Made by a program: the position numbers and the translations under genes
Notes under the pieces: generated by a model
What the model was told of the DNA's origin: nothing
Databases searched by the model: none
The model's input: the letters and a program-made list of their open reading frames with translations, nothing else
IMG/VR virus record: IMGVR_UViG_3300007734_000748
Location: 1-64,000 of that record
Strand: one strand, 5' to 3'
DNA: 64,000 bases
From: a virus
Part shown: positions 51,246 to 58,454 of the stretch, in pieces
Numbering within the stretch: position 1 is the first letter of the stretch
Layout: every line of letters begins with the position of its first letter

Positions 51246-52322
51246 ATGTCAGACATTAACTTCAACCGCCGCGTGGACCATGACGAGGCCGTGGCCATTC
51301 TCCTCAATTCGGGTGGCAACTCCGTGCACCTGCGGGGCGAGCCGGGCGTGGGCAAGACGGCCATTCAGGATGTGCTGGTCGCCAAGACCGGATACCACAA
51401 GGTCTACATTGACGGGCCTAACACCGATGTGGGTCAAGCGGGCATGCCCATCCCCAACCACGACAAGCGCATCTTGGACTTCTACCCAGCGGGCAGTTTC
51501 AAACTGCACCTGAACGAGCCGTGCGTGATCATGATTGACGAGTGGACCAAGACCGACGACTATGTCCGCAATACCCTGCACCCGTTGTTGCACGAGCGTC
51601 GCCTTGGCGACTACAACCTGCACCCCGACACCATCGTGTTCACCACGGGCAACATGGACGGCGATGGCGTGGGTGACTCGGTCAAGAAGCACACCGTCAA
51701 CCGCCAGACATGGCTCACATACATGAAACCGACTGCGGCCAAGTGGTTGGTGTGGGCGGGCAACGCGGACATTGCGCCAGAGGTTATGGCCTGGGTCAAG
51801 GAGTACGAGCACTGCATGCACAGCTACATGGACGGCGGGCAGAAAGACAACCCGTATATCTTCAACCCAACCAATGCGGCGCAGACCAGCTTCGTGTCGC
51901 CGCGCTCGCTGGAGAAGGCGTCACGCTGGGTGAAGGTGCGCAATCAGTTGACAGAGAACAGCTTGATTGCCTGTCTTGACGGCACACTGGGTATCGCAGG
52001 CAGTCGTGACTTGCAGGCGTACATCAGCTTGTCCGATCAACTCCCGACCCGTGAGGCGATTGAGAACTCGCCCGAATCGGTGGTCATGCCCACCAGCCCC
52101 GCCGCCTTGTGCATCTTGGCGTTCAAGGGCGTGGCCGTTGTGACCCGTGACACCTACGCGGCGTGGATGAGGTTCGTTCGGCGCATGCCCAAAGAGACCC
52201 AAGCTGTATTCATTAACAGCTTACTGGAGGTGCGTGAGAAGAAGCAGTGGGCCATGTCTCACCCCTCGTTCGTCACCTGGGCCCGCGAGAACCAGTACAT
52301 GTTTGCTGGCCTCAAGGGATAA
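51246..52322 (+). CDS. MoxR-type AAA+ ATPase
   Basis: 358 residues, SD AAGGAAACG. Walker A GEPGVGKT (31-38), pore/substrate loop GQAGMPIPNH, Walker B VIMIDEW (94-99), sensor 1 VFTTGN (131-136). The layout is that of MoxR/CobS-like AAA+ chaperones, which form hexamers and work with VWA-domain partners to remodel a target or insert metal. Its VWA partner is encoded three genes on. CobS-like phage proteins are known in T4-like cyanophages. Confidence 0.87.
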   Translation: MSDINFNRRVDHDEAVAILLNSGGNSVHLRGEPGVGKTAIQDVLVAKTGYHKVYIDGPNTDVGQAGMPIPNHDKRILDFYPAGSFKLHLNEPCVIMIDEWTKTDDYVRNTLHPLLHERRLGDYNLHPDTIVFTTGNMDGDGVGDSVKKHTVNRQTWLTYMKPTAAKWLVWAGNADIAPEVMAWVKEYEHCMHSYMDGGQKDNPYIFNPTNAAQTSFVSPRSLEKASRWVKVRNQLTENSLIACLDGTLGIAGSRDLQAYISLSDQLPTREAIENSPESVVMPTSPAALCILAFKGVAVVTRDTYAAWMRFVRRMPKETQAVFINSLLEVREKKQWAMSHPSFVTWARENQYMFAGLKG

Positions 52323-52345
52323 ATCGACAACTTGTCTAAAACTCC
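52317..52345 (+). promoter_or_regulatory. 29-bp interrupted palindrome, copy 5 (degenerate)
   Basis: GGATAAA, TCGACA, ACT, TGTCTA, AAACTCC. Starts in the stop region of the AAA+ gene, ends ten bases before ATG 52356. Its CTCC is directly followed by GGAG, the ribosome site of the next gene. Weakest copy of the family. Confidence 0.6.
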
Positions 52346-52355
52346 GGAGAAACAA

Positions 52356-52634
52356 ATGACTAAAGTAAAGAAAGCATCCTTCAACGAAGTGTATGCAAGC
52401 TGGAAGATTCTGCGTAGCGGGTTTGACCGCATGGAGAAGGATATTCTCATCCTCATGCGTCACGCCGATGCGACACCCGAGCAACTGATGGAGGCTCATG
52501 CTCTGTATCAGGATTCGTACAAACGCATATGCGCCATGCAGGACAAGCTGATTGAGAGATCAGCGGGCTCGTTCATGCTGGACAGGTACTTCAACACGCC
52601 TGTGTCACTGGCTGAACCGAGGGAGACTGTATGA
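52356..52634 (+). CDS. small helical hypothetical protein
   Basis: 92 residues from ATG 52356 behind CCGGAGAAACAA (an upstream TTG at 52332 lies in the palindrome). Predicted helical bundle: FNEVYASWKILRSGFDRMEK; EQLMEAHALYQDSYKRICAM. Ends at the ATGA start of the next gene. May belong to the AAA+ / VWA complex by position only. Confidence 0.72.
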   Translation: MTKVKKASFNEVYASWKILRSGFDRMEKDILILMRHADATPEQLMEAHALYQDSYKRICAMQDKLIERSAGSFMLDRYFNTPVSLAEPRETV

Positions 52635-52840
52635 CTGACACCGAAACACTACTGGTGCTGGGGAACTGCGTGATGGTGGGGCTCTATGCCTACGAGCGGG
52701 CGAGGCTGTCCTTCTTCAAGCGAGCCCTTATCGCGTTAATGGAAGCGGTTCAAGAAGCTGCCGACAAAAAAGGTTCGTTCACCCGAACGACCGATGGAAG
52801 TATTCAATTCAAGGAGATCAAAAATGCTGGTAATAAGTAA
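52631..52840 (+). CDS. small protein with hydrophobic N terminus
   Basis: 69 residues. TLLVLGNCVMVGLYAYERAR may be a membrane helix, followed by an amphipathic helix and a polar tail. ATGA overlap with the preceding gene; its end overlaps the VWA gene's ribosome site and start. Function unknown. Confidence 0.68.
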   Translation: MTDTETLLVLGNCVMVGLYAYERARLSFFKRALIALMEAVQEAADKKGSFTRTTDGSIQFKEIKNAGNK

Positions 52841-54113
52841 GCCGACGGCCAAGCCCAAGCTGGCCGCAGAGAAGCGCATTGAGGTGGTGCATGTGTCCCT
52901 CATGCAGGACAAGCGGTTCGCCCTGTTCGCTGGCCTGTTCATGGTGGGCAAGACGAGCGTGGATGACACGACCCCCACTGCCAGGACCAACGGGCGTGAC
53001 GCTACCTACGGGCGGGCGTTCGTGGACTCGCTGACTGACAAGGAGTTAGCCTTTCTTGTCATGCACGAGAACATGCACAAGTGTTACCGCCATCTCACTA
53101 CATGGCGTAACCTGTACGACGACAACCATTCGTTGGCCAACGTCGCATGTGATCATGTCATCAACCTCCAGCTTGAGGCGATGGACCCCAACGAGACAAT
53201 GCTCGTGCATCCCCGTGACAAGGTGACGGGCAAGCGGATGGGTGCGCACGACCCACGCTTCACGGACATGGATGCGCGGCAGGTCTACGACATTCTCAAG
53301 GAAGAGTGCAAGGGCGGGCGTAAAGGGCGCGGCGGTGGCGGCGAGCCTTCCGATGGGCAGGGCGAGCCAGGGGATGGGAATGATCGACAAGGTGTCGATG
53401 GTTCCGGGCTTGACGAGCACGATTGGGAAGGTGCACAGGACGGGCTTAGCGAGGGCGAGAAGAAACAGCTTGAGCGTGACATCGACCAAGCCCTGCGCCA
53501 AGGCGGCATCTACGCGGGCAAGATGGGTGGACAAATGTCCCGTGAGATCGGTGAGTTGCTCACACCCAGGGTTGACTGGCGTGAGGTGGTGCGGGTGTTT
53601 GTCAAGACACACTTGCGCGATCGTCAGGCTCCGTCATGGCGCAAGGCGCACCGCAACTATCTGTGGCAGGACATCATCCTACCCAGCGTGATAGGTAAGC
53701 GGGTCAAGCATCTTGTGCTGGCGATGGATACTTCTGGCTCTGTGGTAGGCGATCTGCTCACCATGTTCCTGAGCGAGTTCAATAAGGTCGTAACGGATAC
53801 GAATCCCGAGCGGGTTGATGTACTGTACTGGGACACCGATGTCGCAGGGCATGAGACCTACAAGGGTGCAGACAAGAAGTCCATCGTGCATCAGACCAAC
53901 CCCAAGGGTGGGGGTGGCACGGACCCTGACTGCGTACCTGTGTTCATGCAAGAGCATGAGCTAACGCCTGATGTGCTTGTGATTCTCTCTGATGGGTACA
54001 TGAGCAGTAATCCGGCGAAGTGGGCGGGCGTGACATGCCCTGTCCTGTGGTGCATTATTGGTAGCAAAAGCTTTACCCCTCCAGTGGGTCAGCTTGTCAA
54101 CATTAAGGATTGA
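52824..54113 (+). CDS. VWA-domain putative metallopeptidase (DUF2201-like)
   Basis: 429 residues from ATG 52824 behind AAGGAGATCAAAA. N-terminal zinc-peptidase-like motif H81-E-N-M-H85; a Gly/acidic linker (KGRGGGGEPSDGQGEPGDGN); C-terminal VWA domain with MIDAS start D302-T-S-G-S306. This matches the DUF2201 architecture, which pairs with MoxR-type ATPases. The ATPase encoded upstream probably loads or drives it. Substrate unknown. Palindrome copy 6 lies within the linker-coding region. Confidence 0.85.
   Translation: MLVISKPTAKPKLAAEKRIEVVHVSLMQDKRFALFAGLFMVGKTSVDDTTPTARTNGRDATYGRAFVDSLTDKELAFLVMHENMHKCYRHLTTWRNLYDDNHSLANVACDHVINLQLEAMDPNETMLVHPRDKVTGKRMGAHDPRFTDMDARQVYDILKEECKGGRKGRGGGGEPSDGQGEPGDGNDRQGVDGSGLDEHDWEGAQDGLSEGEKKQLERDIDQALRQGGIYAGKMGGQMSREIGELLTPRVDWREVVRVFVKTHLRDRQAPSWRKAHRNYLWQDIILPSVIGKRVKHLVLAMDTSGSVVGDLLTMFLSEFNKVVTDTNPERVDVLYWDTDVAGHETYKGADKKSIVHQTNPKGGGGTDPDCVPVFMQEHELTPDVLVILSDGYMSSNPAKWAGVTCPVLWCIIGSKSFTPPVGQLVNIKD
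53387..53415 (+). promoter_or_regulatory. 29-bp interrupted palindrome, copy 6 (inside the VWA gene)
   Basis: GGAATGA, TCGACA, AGG, TGTCGA, TGGTTCC; GGAA/TTCC outer pairing. It is the only copy well inside a coding region, in the low-complexity linker that tolerates sequence constraint. Confidence 0.75.
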
Positions 54114-54115
54114 TC

Positions 54116-54367
54116 ATGGACGATGACAAAGTAATACTGAAGATCAGTGGCAACTTGTTTTATCTGGACATGACCGAGGCTCTCGCGGTTGCGAAGGTCT
54201 TGTGTAGCGTGTCGCGCATCAAGGAGATGCGGATAGCCGAGGATTGGGGGAGTGTGATGAGCGGCCCTGAACTTGATTCGGTGAGTATCCAGCCCATGAC
54301 CGCGCACTATTGGTTGCAGTTGGAGACCAACCGCAAGATCAAGGAAGAAAGAGAGGCGAAAAAATGA
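54116..54367 (+). CDS. small hypothetical protein
   Basis: 83 residues from ATG 54116, behind AAGGATTGATC. DKVILKISGNLFYLDMTEAL opens an alpha/beta fold; the end is a charged helix (NRKIKEEREAKK). Coupled by ATGA to the next gene. No family recognised. Confidence 0.72.
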   Translation: MDDDKVILKISGNLFYLDMTEALAVAKVLCSVSRIKEMRIAEDWGSVMSGPELDSVSIQPMTAHYWLQLETNRKIKEEREAKK

Positions 54368-54519
54368 CACCGGGTAACTACAACATCAACCTCAACAGGG
54401 AGACCTTTGAGTTGTTGCAGAAGGTGCGCGATGACCTTGGCGTGAAGCTGGGGTTTGAGCCTACCTACGGGCAGGTGGTACGCCATCTGATTAGTATGTA
54501 CAACACAGCAGTGGGGTAA
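54364..54519 (+). CDS. ribbon-helix-helix DNA-binding protein
   Basis: 51 residues from ATG 54364 (ATGA overlap; the longer in-frame start at 54310 lies in the preceding gene). A strand YNINLNRETF is followed by two helices (ELLQKVRDDLGVKL; TYGQVVRHLISMY), the pattern of Arc/MetJ-type regulators that bind palindromic operators as dimers. The only such gene within the palindrome-bearing region, so a natural candidate regulator. Confidence 0.68.
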   Translation: MTPGNYNINLNRETFELLQKVRDDLGVKLGFEPTYGQVVRHLISMYNTAVG

Positions 54520-54525
54520 ATCGTC

Positions 54526-54732
54526 ATGCCTTTAGTTGTTTTAGGTAAAGGGATAGTTGACTATCAACGACCCAACGAACAGGAACTTCCCAAGATTGGG
54601 AGTCTTGTCTGCATGAATGAAATCGTGCAGTCTCAGCATCGGCGTGCGCAGATAGCTCAGCTATCTATCAGCATGTCTCTTATTCAAGAAGTGTATCTTC
54701 ACAAGGAGAATCAAAATGGCTTACGGGTATAG
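54526..54732 (+). CDS. small hypothetical protein
   Basis: 68 residues: PLVVLGKGIVDYQRPNEQEL, then LPKIGSLVCMNEIVQSQHRR and a helical end. Weak ribosome site (GGGGTAAATCGTC), so probably translated by coupling. Overlaps the next start by 17 bases. No domain recognised. Confidence 0.6.
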   Translation: MPLVVLGKGIVDYQRPNEQELPKIGSLVCMNEIVQSQHRRAQIAQLSISMSLIQEVYLHKENQNGLRV

Positions 54733-55789
54733 CAGTTACAACACAGCGGGCGTGCCGCACCTCAAGAGTTTCTCGCAAGCGAAGCACAGGTACGAGCAGA
54801 CCAAGCCCATCAAAGGGCATCCACAAAGCGTTAGGCCATTCGGGGTACGCCGTTACCACAAGATGGCGAGCATCTCGATGCCCGACGCAGACACGGTCAA
54901 CCTGGAGTACTACGGGAAAACTCTCGTGCAGTGGCGGTCGGACAACACCTACACGGTCTATCGTCCGGTGCATGCCAGCGCGTATGTACCAGACAACACC
55001 AGCCAGTATGTGCCCGAGGGGGCATTCGGTTGGAAGCATGGCGAAATATATGTGACGCTGAAGGGTGGCAAAGAGTACTTCTTCCCAGATGGAGGCAAGC
55101 TGGAGTTTCAAGTGACGGGCAACCACCACCTGTTGCTCAACAAGCCTGTGGCCTACGCTACCCGCACGAACAGGAATGTGGCGATGAAGATCATGGCTAA
55201 GTACCAGCCCTTCATGGATTGGTTGCAGGTCGTGGCGGGCGTGAAGCGTCATGTCGACATGGATGAAGCGCAGGAAGCGTGCGATCGACTTCGGCGGCTT
55301 GCCGATGTTCCCTCTGAGGAATCCTTTGACAAAGCAATACGAAACACTGAACCACGCTCTACCTCTGAAGCATGGACGCTGTATGGCGAGCGGCGTAACG
55401 CTTGCTACCTCCCGTTCCGGGGGGCCAATTCGCGCTATTCCTACACCCACTTCCACCGCCCAAGCTGTGAGTTGATTGACTCGTGGCTTACGGACGAGAA
55501 CGCGGAGAATTGGGTGCAAGCTATGTATGTCATCGCACGGCATCAGGGTCAGCACTTGCACTTTAGGGATGTAGGTGGCGCGTACAGGCACACGAAAACT
55601 ATTCTGCCCGTTAACAAGGCAGTGGAGTTTCTCAGGGCGTTGACTTCATTCCTGCACAGGGACGAGGTGTTCACCCGTGAGCGTCTACCTGACGGGCAGT
55701 TACCCACCAGGACCAACCTCAACTTCTTTCACGAGATTCACATTCGCAACCTCGGAACAATCGACAAAGTGTCGAAGATTCCTAACTAA
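54716..55789 (+). CDS. hypothetical protein of the MoxR-VWA block
   Basis: 357 residues, SD AAGGAGAATCAAA. The first 170 residues are beta-rich with aromatic repeats (YYGKTLVQWRSDNTYTVYRP; VYRPVHASAYVPDNTSQYVP; GGKEYFFPDGGKLEFQVTGN); the second half is helical (AMKIMAKYQPFMDWLQVVAG; DEAQEACDRLRRLADVPSEE). No catalytic pattern is obvious. It is part of a contiguous set with the AAA+, VWA and DUF3150-like genes. Its last codons are palindrome copy 7. Confidence 0.75.
   Translation: MAYGYSSYNTAGVPHLKSFSQAKHRYEQTKPIKGHPQSVRPFGVRRYHKMASISMPDADTVNLEYYGKTLVQWRSDNTYTVYRPVHASAYVPDNTSQYVPEGAFGWKHGEIYVTLKGGKEYFFPDGGKLEFQVTGNHHLLLNKPVAYATRTNRNVAMKIMAKYQPFMDWLQVVAGVKRHVDMDEAQEACDRLRRLADVPSEESFDKAIRNTEPRSTSEAWTLYGERRNACYLPFRGANSRYSYTHFHRPSCELIDSWLTDENAENWVQAMYVIARHQGQHLHFRDVGGAYRHTKTILPVNKAVEFLRALTSFLHRDEVFTRERLPDGQLPTRTNLNFFHEIHIRNLGTIDKVSKIPN
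55754..55782 (+). promoter_or_regulatory. 29-bp interrupted palindrome, copy 7
   Basis: GGAACAA, TCGACA, AAG, TGTCGA, AGATTCC; GGAA/TTCC outer pairing. It encodes the C terminus GTIDKVSKIP of the 357-residue protein and stops 19 bases before ATG 55802. Confidence 0.8.
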
Positions 55790-55801
55790 CTGGAGAACAC
55801 C

Positions 55802-56686
55802 ATGACACAGAATACGATCATTCACACCGCCCCGGCGGTATCCCTTGCATCCATGGCCATGCTGGTCGAACTGCGTATCAGCACATGGACAGCGCGTAAG
55901 CGTGACAACGAGACCACGATGGAGGTCAACACTTCCAAGGAAGCTGACCAAGACTCTGGCTCTGTCTACAAGTATCTGATGGCGGGCAGTGACCACCTCA
56001 AGAAGATTGAGAAGTACGCGGCCAAGTGCCGTGCGTGGAACGGGACGCAGACCCTGCCTTGGATGAAGGGTATCGGGCTGTTACCGATGGAGAATTTCTT
56101 TCACTATCGGGGTCAGCTCGGTACGATGGAATCCAATTTCTACGCATTGGTTGACGCTTTTATCGCGGAGTACCCCAAACTCAAGAACGATCAGGCGTTC
56201 AGGCTGGGCAAGTACTACCGCGCTGAAGAGTTTCCCGATGTGGAGACCTTGCCGCGCAGGTTCAAGTTTGAGTACAACTTTCTCCCTGTTCCAGAGAAGG
56301 GGGATTTCCGCATCCGCTGCGAAGAAAAAGTCCGCGCTGATCTGGCTGAGCAGTACGAGAAGATGTACAACGCCAAGCTGGCTGACGCTATGCGTGACCC
56401 ATGGGAGAGACTGCATGCACTGTTGACCAAGATGAGCACCACTCTGACCGACAGGGATGATGGCGAGCGGAAGATATTCCGCGACTCAATCGTGACCAAT
56501 GCGGCAGGTATGTGTGACCTGCTGACGCGGCTCAATGTGACGAAGGACCCAGAGCTTGAGAAGGCTCGCCGTATGCTGGAGCAAGCGATAGCGGGCTTTG
56601 ACCCGAAGGACCTGCGTGGCAGTGACGGCGCTCGTGTCGAGTTGAAGTCCAGCGTTGATGACATCCTCAGCAAATTTAACTGGTAA
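55802..56686 (+). CDS. DUF3150-like protein of the MoxR-VWA block
   Basis: 294 residues, SD CTGGAGAACACC. The order of segments (LVELRISTWTARKRDNE; TLPWMKGIGLLPMENFF; FKFEYNFLPVPEKGDFRIR; FRDSIVTNAAGMCDLLTRLN; DLRGSDGARVELKSSVDDIL) fits the DUF3150 family, which in other phages lies beside MoxR/CobS-type ATPases. It is likely a substrate adaptor or structural partner of the ATPase/VWA pair. The name is from memory of the family pattern, not a search. Confidence 0.72.
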   Translation: MTQNTIIHTAPAVSLASMAMLVELRISTWTARKRDNETTMEVNTSKEADQDSGSVYKYLMAGSDHLKKIEKYAAKCRAWNGTQTLPWMKGIGLLPMENFFHYRGQLGTMESNFYALVDAFIAEYPKLKNDQAFRLGKYYRAEEFPDVETLPRRFKFEYNFLPVPEKGDFRIRCEEKVRADLAEQYEKMYNAKLADAMRDPWERLHALLTKMSTTLTDRDDGERKIFRDSIVTNAAGMCDLLTRLNVTKDPELEKARRMLEQAIAGFDPKDLRGSDGARVELKSSVDDILSKFNW

Positions 56687-56693
56687 GGAAAAA

Positions 56694-57587
56694 ATGATGC
56701 AACTAGCAAACGTAATTATCAAAGACGGGTATGTCATGGACCCCATGCTGGCAGAGTTGGTAACTCCGCTGGCCTTGGCCATGCCATCCTATACATTCAC
56801 CACGCGGACCATGGACGACACACAGTTTGTGCACTACTCGTACGCCGTCACCTTAAAGGCTCGTTCGGTGCAAGCACCAGAGGGCAAGAGGTTTATGCGT
56901 AAACTGTTTGTGTTCTGTGAAGACGAGAACATGGGGGAGTTGTTGGTGGACTCTAGGTACAGCCGTAGTAGATCGGGCTCTGATTGGGTGTGGGAGATCA
57001 GGTGCTGGCGCATAGAAAACGAGCGAGGCTCGCGTAACACCACCAAGACTACCAAACTTGATGTAGCCAAGCGTGTGGTCAAGAAATACTTCTTGCCCAA
57101 AGGTTTGGACGAGGTGCTGGCAAATTCTGAAACTGTCCTGTACGACTTCGATCGGGCTTTAGGTCGTCTGGCGCATGACATATCACGCAGTAATCTGCTT
57201 AAGAATCTTTCGGACTTGCAGGAGTATGTCTATCATCAGTTGATGGGGCAGGAGATACCTATCCAGCTTAAACAGCGGGTGGAAACTAAGATGACTTCGG
57301 ACAAGTACCATAAGGCAATGGGTGAATTTAATCTGGCCGCGTCTATGGATGTCAGGAAAGACAGGCTACTTGTCATACGGCACAAGGGCGGGTACTTGTA
57401 CAAGGAACCTGTGGTTCGGGGGTCGGCCCTGACCGAAATGGTTACTATGTTCCAGTCGTTTGAAGAACTACCTAGTCTGTGGCAAGACAGGCTGGCGGTG
57501 CTACAACTGATGGAAGATGAAGAGGTCGTGCGTGATGTAGGCTACAGGCACAACGACACGCACTTCGTGATACTAACTAACCCATAA
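56694..57587 (+). CDS. hypothetical protein, end of the MoxR-VWA operon
   Basis: 297 residues from ATG 56694 (or 56697) behind AAGGAAAAA. N-terminal alpha/beta part with VHYSYAVTLKARSVQAPEGK, helical middle and KDRLLVIRHKGGYLYKEPVV near the end. Not recognised. A strong terminator follows, so it closes the transcript that starts at 50686. Confidence 0.75.
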   Translation: MMQLANVIIKDGYVMDPMLAELVTPLALAMPSYTFTTRTMDDTQFVHYSYAVTLKARSVQAPEGKRFMRKLFVFCEDENMGELLVDSRYSRSRSGSDWVWEIRCWRIENERGSRNTTKTTKLDVAKRVVKKYFLPKGLDEVLANSETVLYDFDRALGRLAHDISRSNLLKNLSDLQEYVYHQLMGQEIPIQLKQRVETKMTSDKYHKAMGEFNLAASMDVRKDRLLVIRHKGGYLYKEPVVRGSALTEMVTMFQSFEELPSLWQDRLAVLQLMEDEEVVRDVGYRHNDTHFVILTNP

Positions 57588-57600
57588 CCTGCTACTCTTT

Positions 57601-57625
57601 GACCCGCTTCGGCGGGTCTTTTTTT
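57601..57625 (+). terminator. intrinsic terminator (UUCG loop)
   Basis: GACCCGC-TTCG-GCGGGTC followed by seven T, 13 bases after the stop of the preceding gene. Separates the MoxR-VWA operon from the polymerase operon. Confidence 0.95.
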
Positions 57626-57629
57626 GCCC

Positions 57630-57658
57630 GGAATTATCGACAACGTGTCGAAGATTCC
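57630..57658 (+). promoter_or_regulatory. 29-bp interrupted palindrome, copy 8
   Basis: GGAATTA, TCGACA, ACG, TGTCGA, AGATTCC; fully paired GGAAT/ATTCC and TCGACA/TGTCGA. Lies between the terminator and the next promoter, about 47 bases upstream of the -35. Confidence 0.8.
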
Positions 57659-57704
57659 CAAACCCTATTAGTGTTTCTCCCTATAAAATATTTCTGTTGG
57701 GCAC

Positions 57705-57733
57705 TTGACATAGTCCAACAAGCCCCGTATATT
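57705..57733 (+). promoter_or_regulatory. sigma70 promoter, apparently leaderless
   Basis: TTGACA at 57705-57710, 17-base spacer, TATATT at 57728-57733. The ATG of the VRR-NUC gene is at 57740, where transcription should begin, so the mRNA would have little or no leader. It shares ACTTGACA-(T)-AGTC-(C)-AA with the other two promoters of this type. Confidence 0.82.
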
Positions 57734-57739
57734 CTGGGC

Positions 57740-58072
57740 ATGGCATTAACTCCAGAACGAAAAGTAAAAGACCTAGTGGTGGCCCAGCTTAAAGCTCGTG
57801 GCGCGTACTACTTCTTCCCCGCAAGCAACGGCTTCGGGCGCATGGGCATACCCGACATCATCGTGTGTCACCATGGTAGCTTCATCGCCATAGAATGTAA
57901 AGCGGGTAAGGGAAAAACCACACGGCTCCAAGACCGTGAATTGGATAACATAAATAAAGCGGGCGGGGTGGCCATAGTCATCAACGAGACCAACATCGCA
58001 TTGGTCACCCGTATTCTCACTTCAAAGGAAACAAACCATGCTGGAAAAGCTACTGCGCCTCCCACTCCCTGA
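57740..58072 (+). CDS. VRR-NUC domain nuclease
   Basis: 110 residues from ATG 57740; the longer open frame from 57599 runs through the terminator and promoter. Core: VKDLVVAQLKARGAYYFFPA, then GRMGIPDIIVCHHGSFIAIE and CKAG, giving D39, E52 and K54 of a PD-(D/E)XK fold. Stand-alone VRR-NUC proteins act as structure-specific nucleases, for example on Holliday junctions, so it may process replication intermediates before packaging. Confidence 0.88.
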   Translation: MALTPERKVKDLVVAQLKARGAYYFFPASNGFGRMGIPDIIVCHHGSFIAIECKAGKGKTTRLQDRELDNINKAGGVAIVINETNIALVTRILTSKETNHAGKATAPPTP

Positions 58073-58454
58073 CCAAATCAAGGCCGTCATTGAGAAGATT
58101 GAGTCTCTTGATGAGACCAGTTCCCCTAACAGAATCTCCAACTGGGCTCTTAATTCGGAATCTACGCTGACCAGATACGAACGCTGGGCGATCAAACGCG
58201 CTCTGCGTAAACGGGCGAGGGTTGCGACTCTGTGTGAGGCCATGACGCTCGTGATAACTCCTGAGCCTACCGTTGGTGAATACCTCACGGGCGTTGTGGA
58301 GGGAGAATACAGAGTACAACCGCGATCTAGATTTGACACCACCAAAAGCACAATAGTTAGCGCCCCCGGTGAAAATTACGATACTCTCTCACGCAAGTTT
58401 ATTTCGGTTTTCCCCAAATGTTTGGGACGCGCAAGTGATCACACTGGACTTTGA
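58038..58454 (+). CDS. small basic hypothetical protein
   Basis: 138 residues, SD AAAGGAAACAAACC. Helical and basic (LTRYERWAIKRALRKRARVA) with LEKLLRLPLPDQIKAVIEKI at the start. Overlaps the nuclease end by 35 bases and the polymerase start by 20. The basic helices suggest nucleic-acid binding; no family known. Confidence 0.68.
   Translation: MLEKLLRLPLPDQIKAVIEKIESLDETSSPNRISNWALNSESTLTRYERWAIKRALRKRARVATLCEAMTLVITPEPTVGEYLTGVVEGEYRVQPRSRFDTTKSTIVSAPGENYDTLSRKFISVFPKCLGRASDHTGL

Noticed and set aside
55252-55261. TGTCGACA palindrome
   Set aside because: Lacks the three-base spacer and flanks of the repeated element; it is a chance site within coding sequence.
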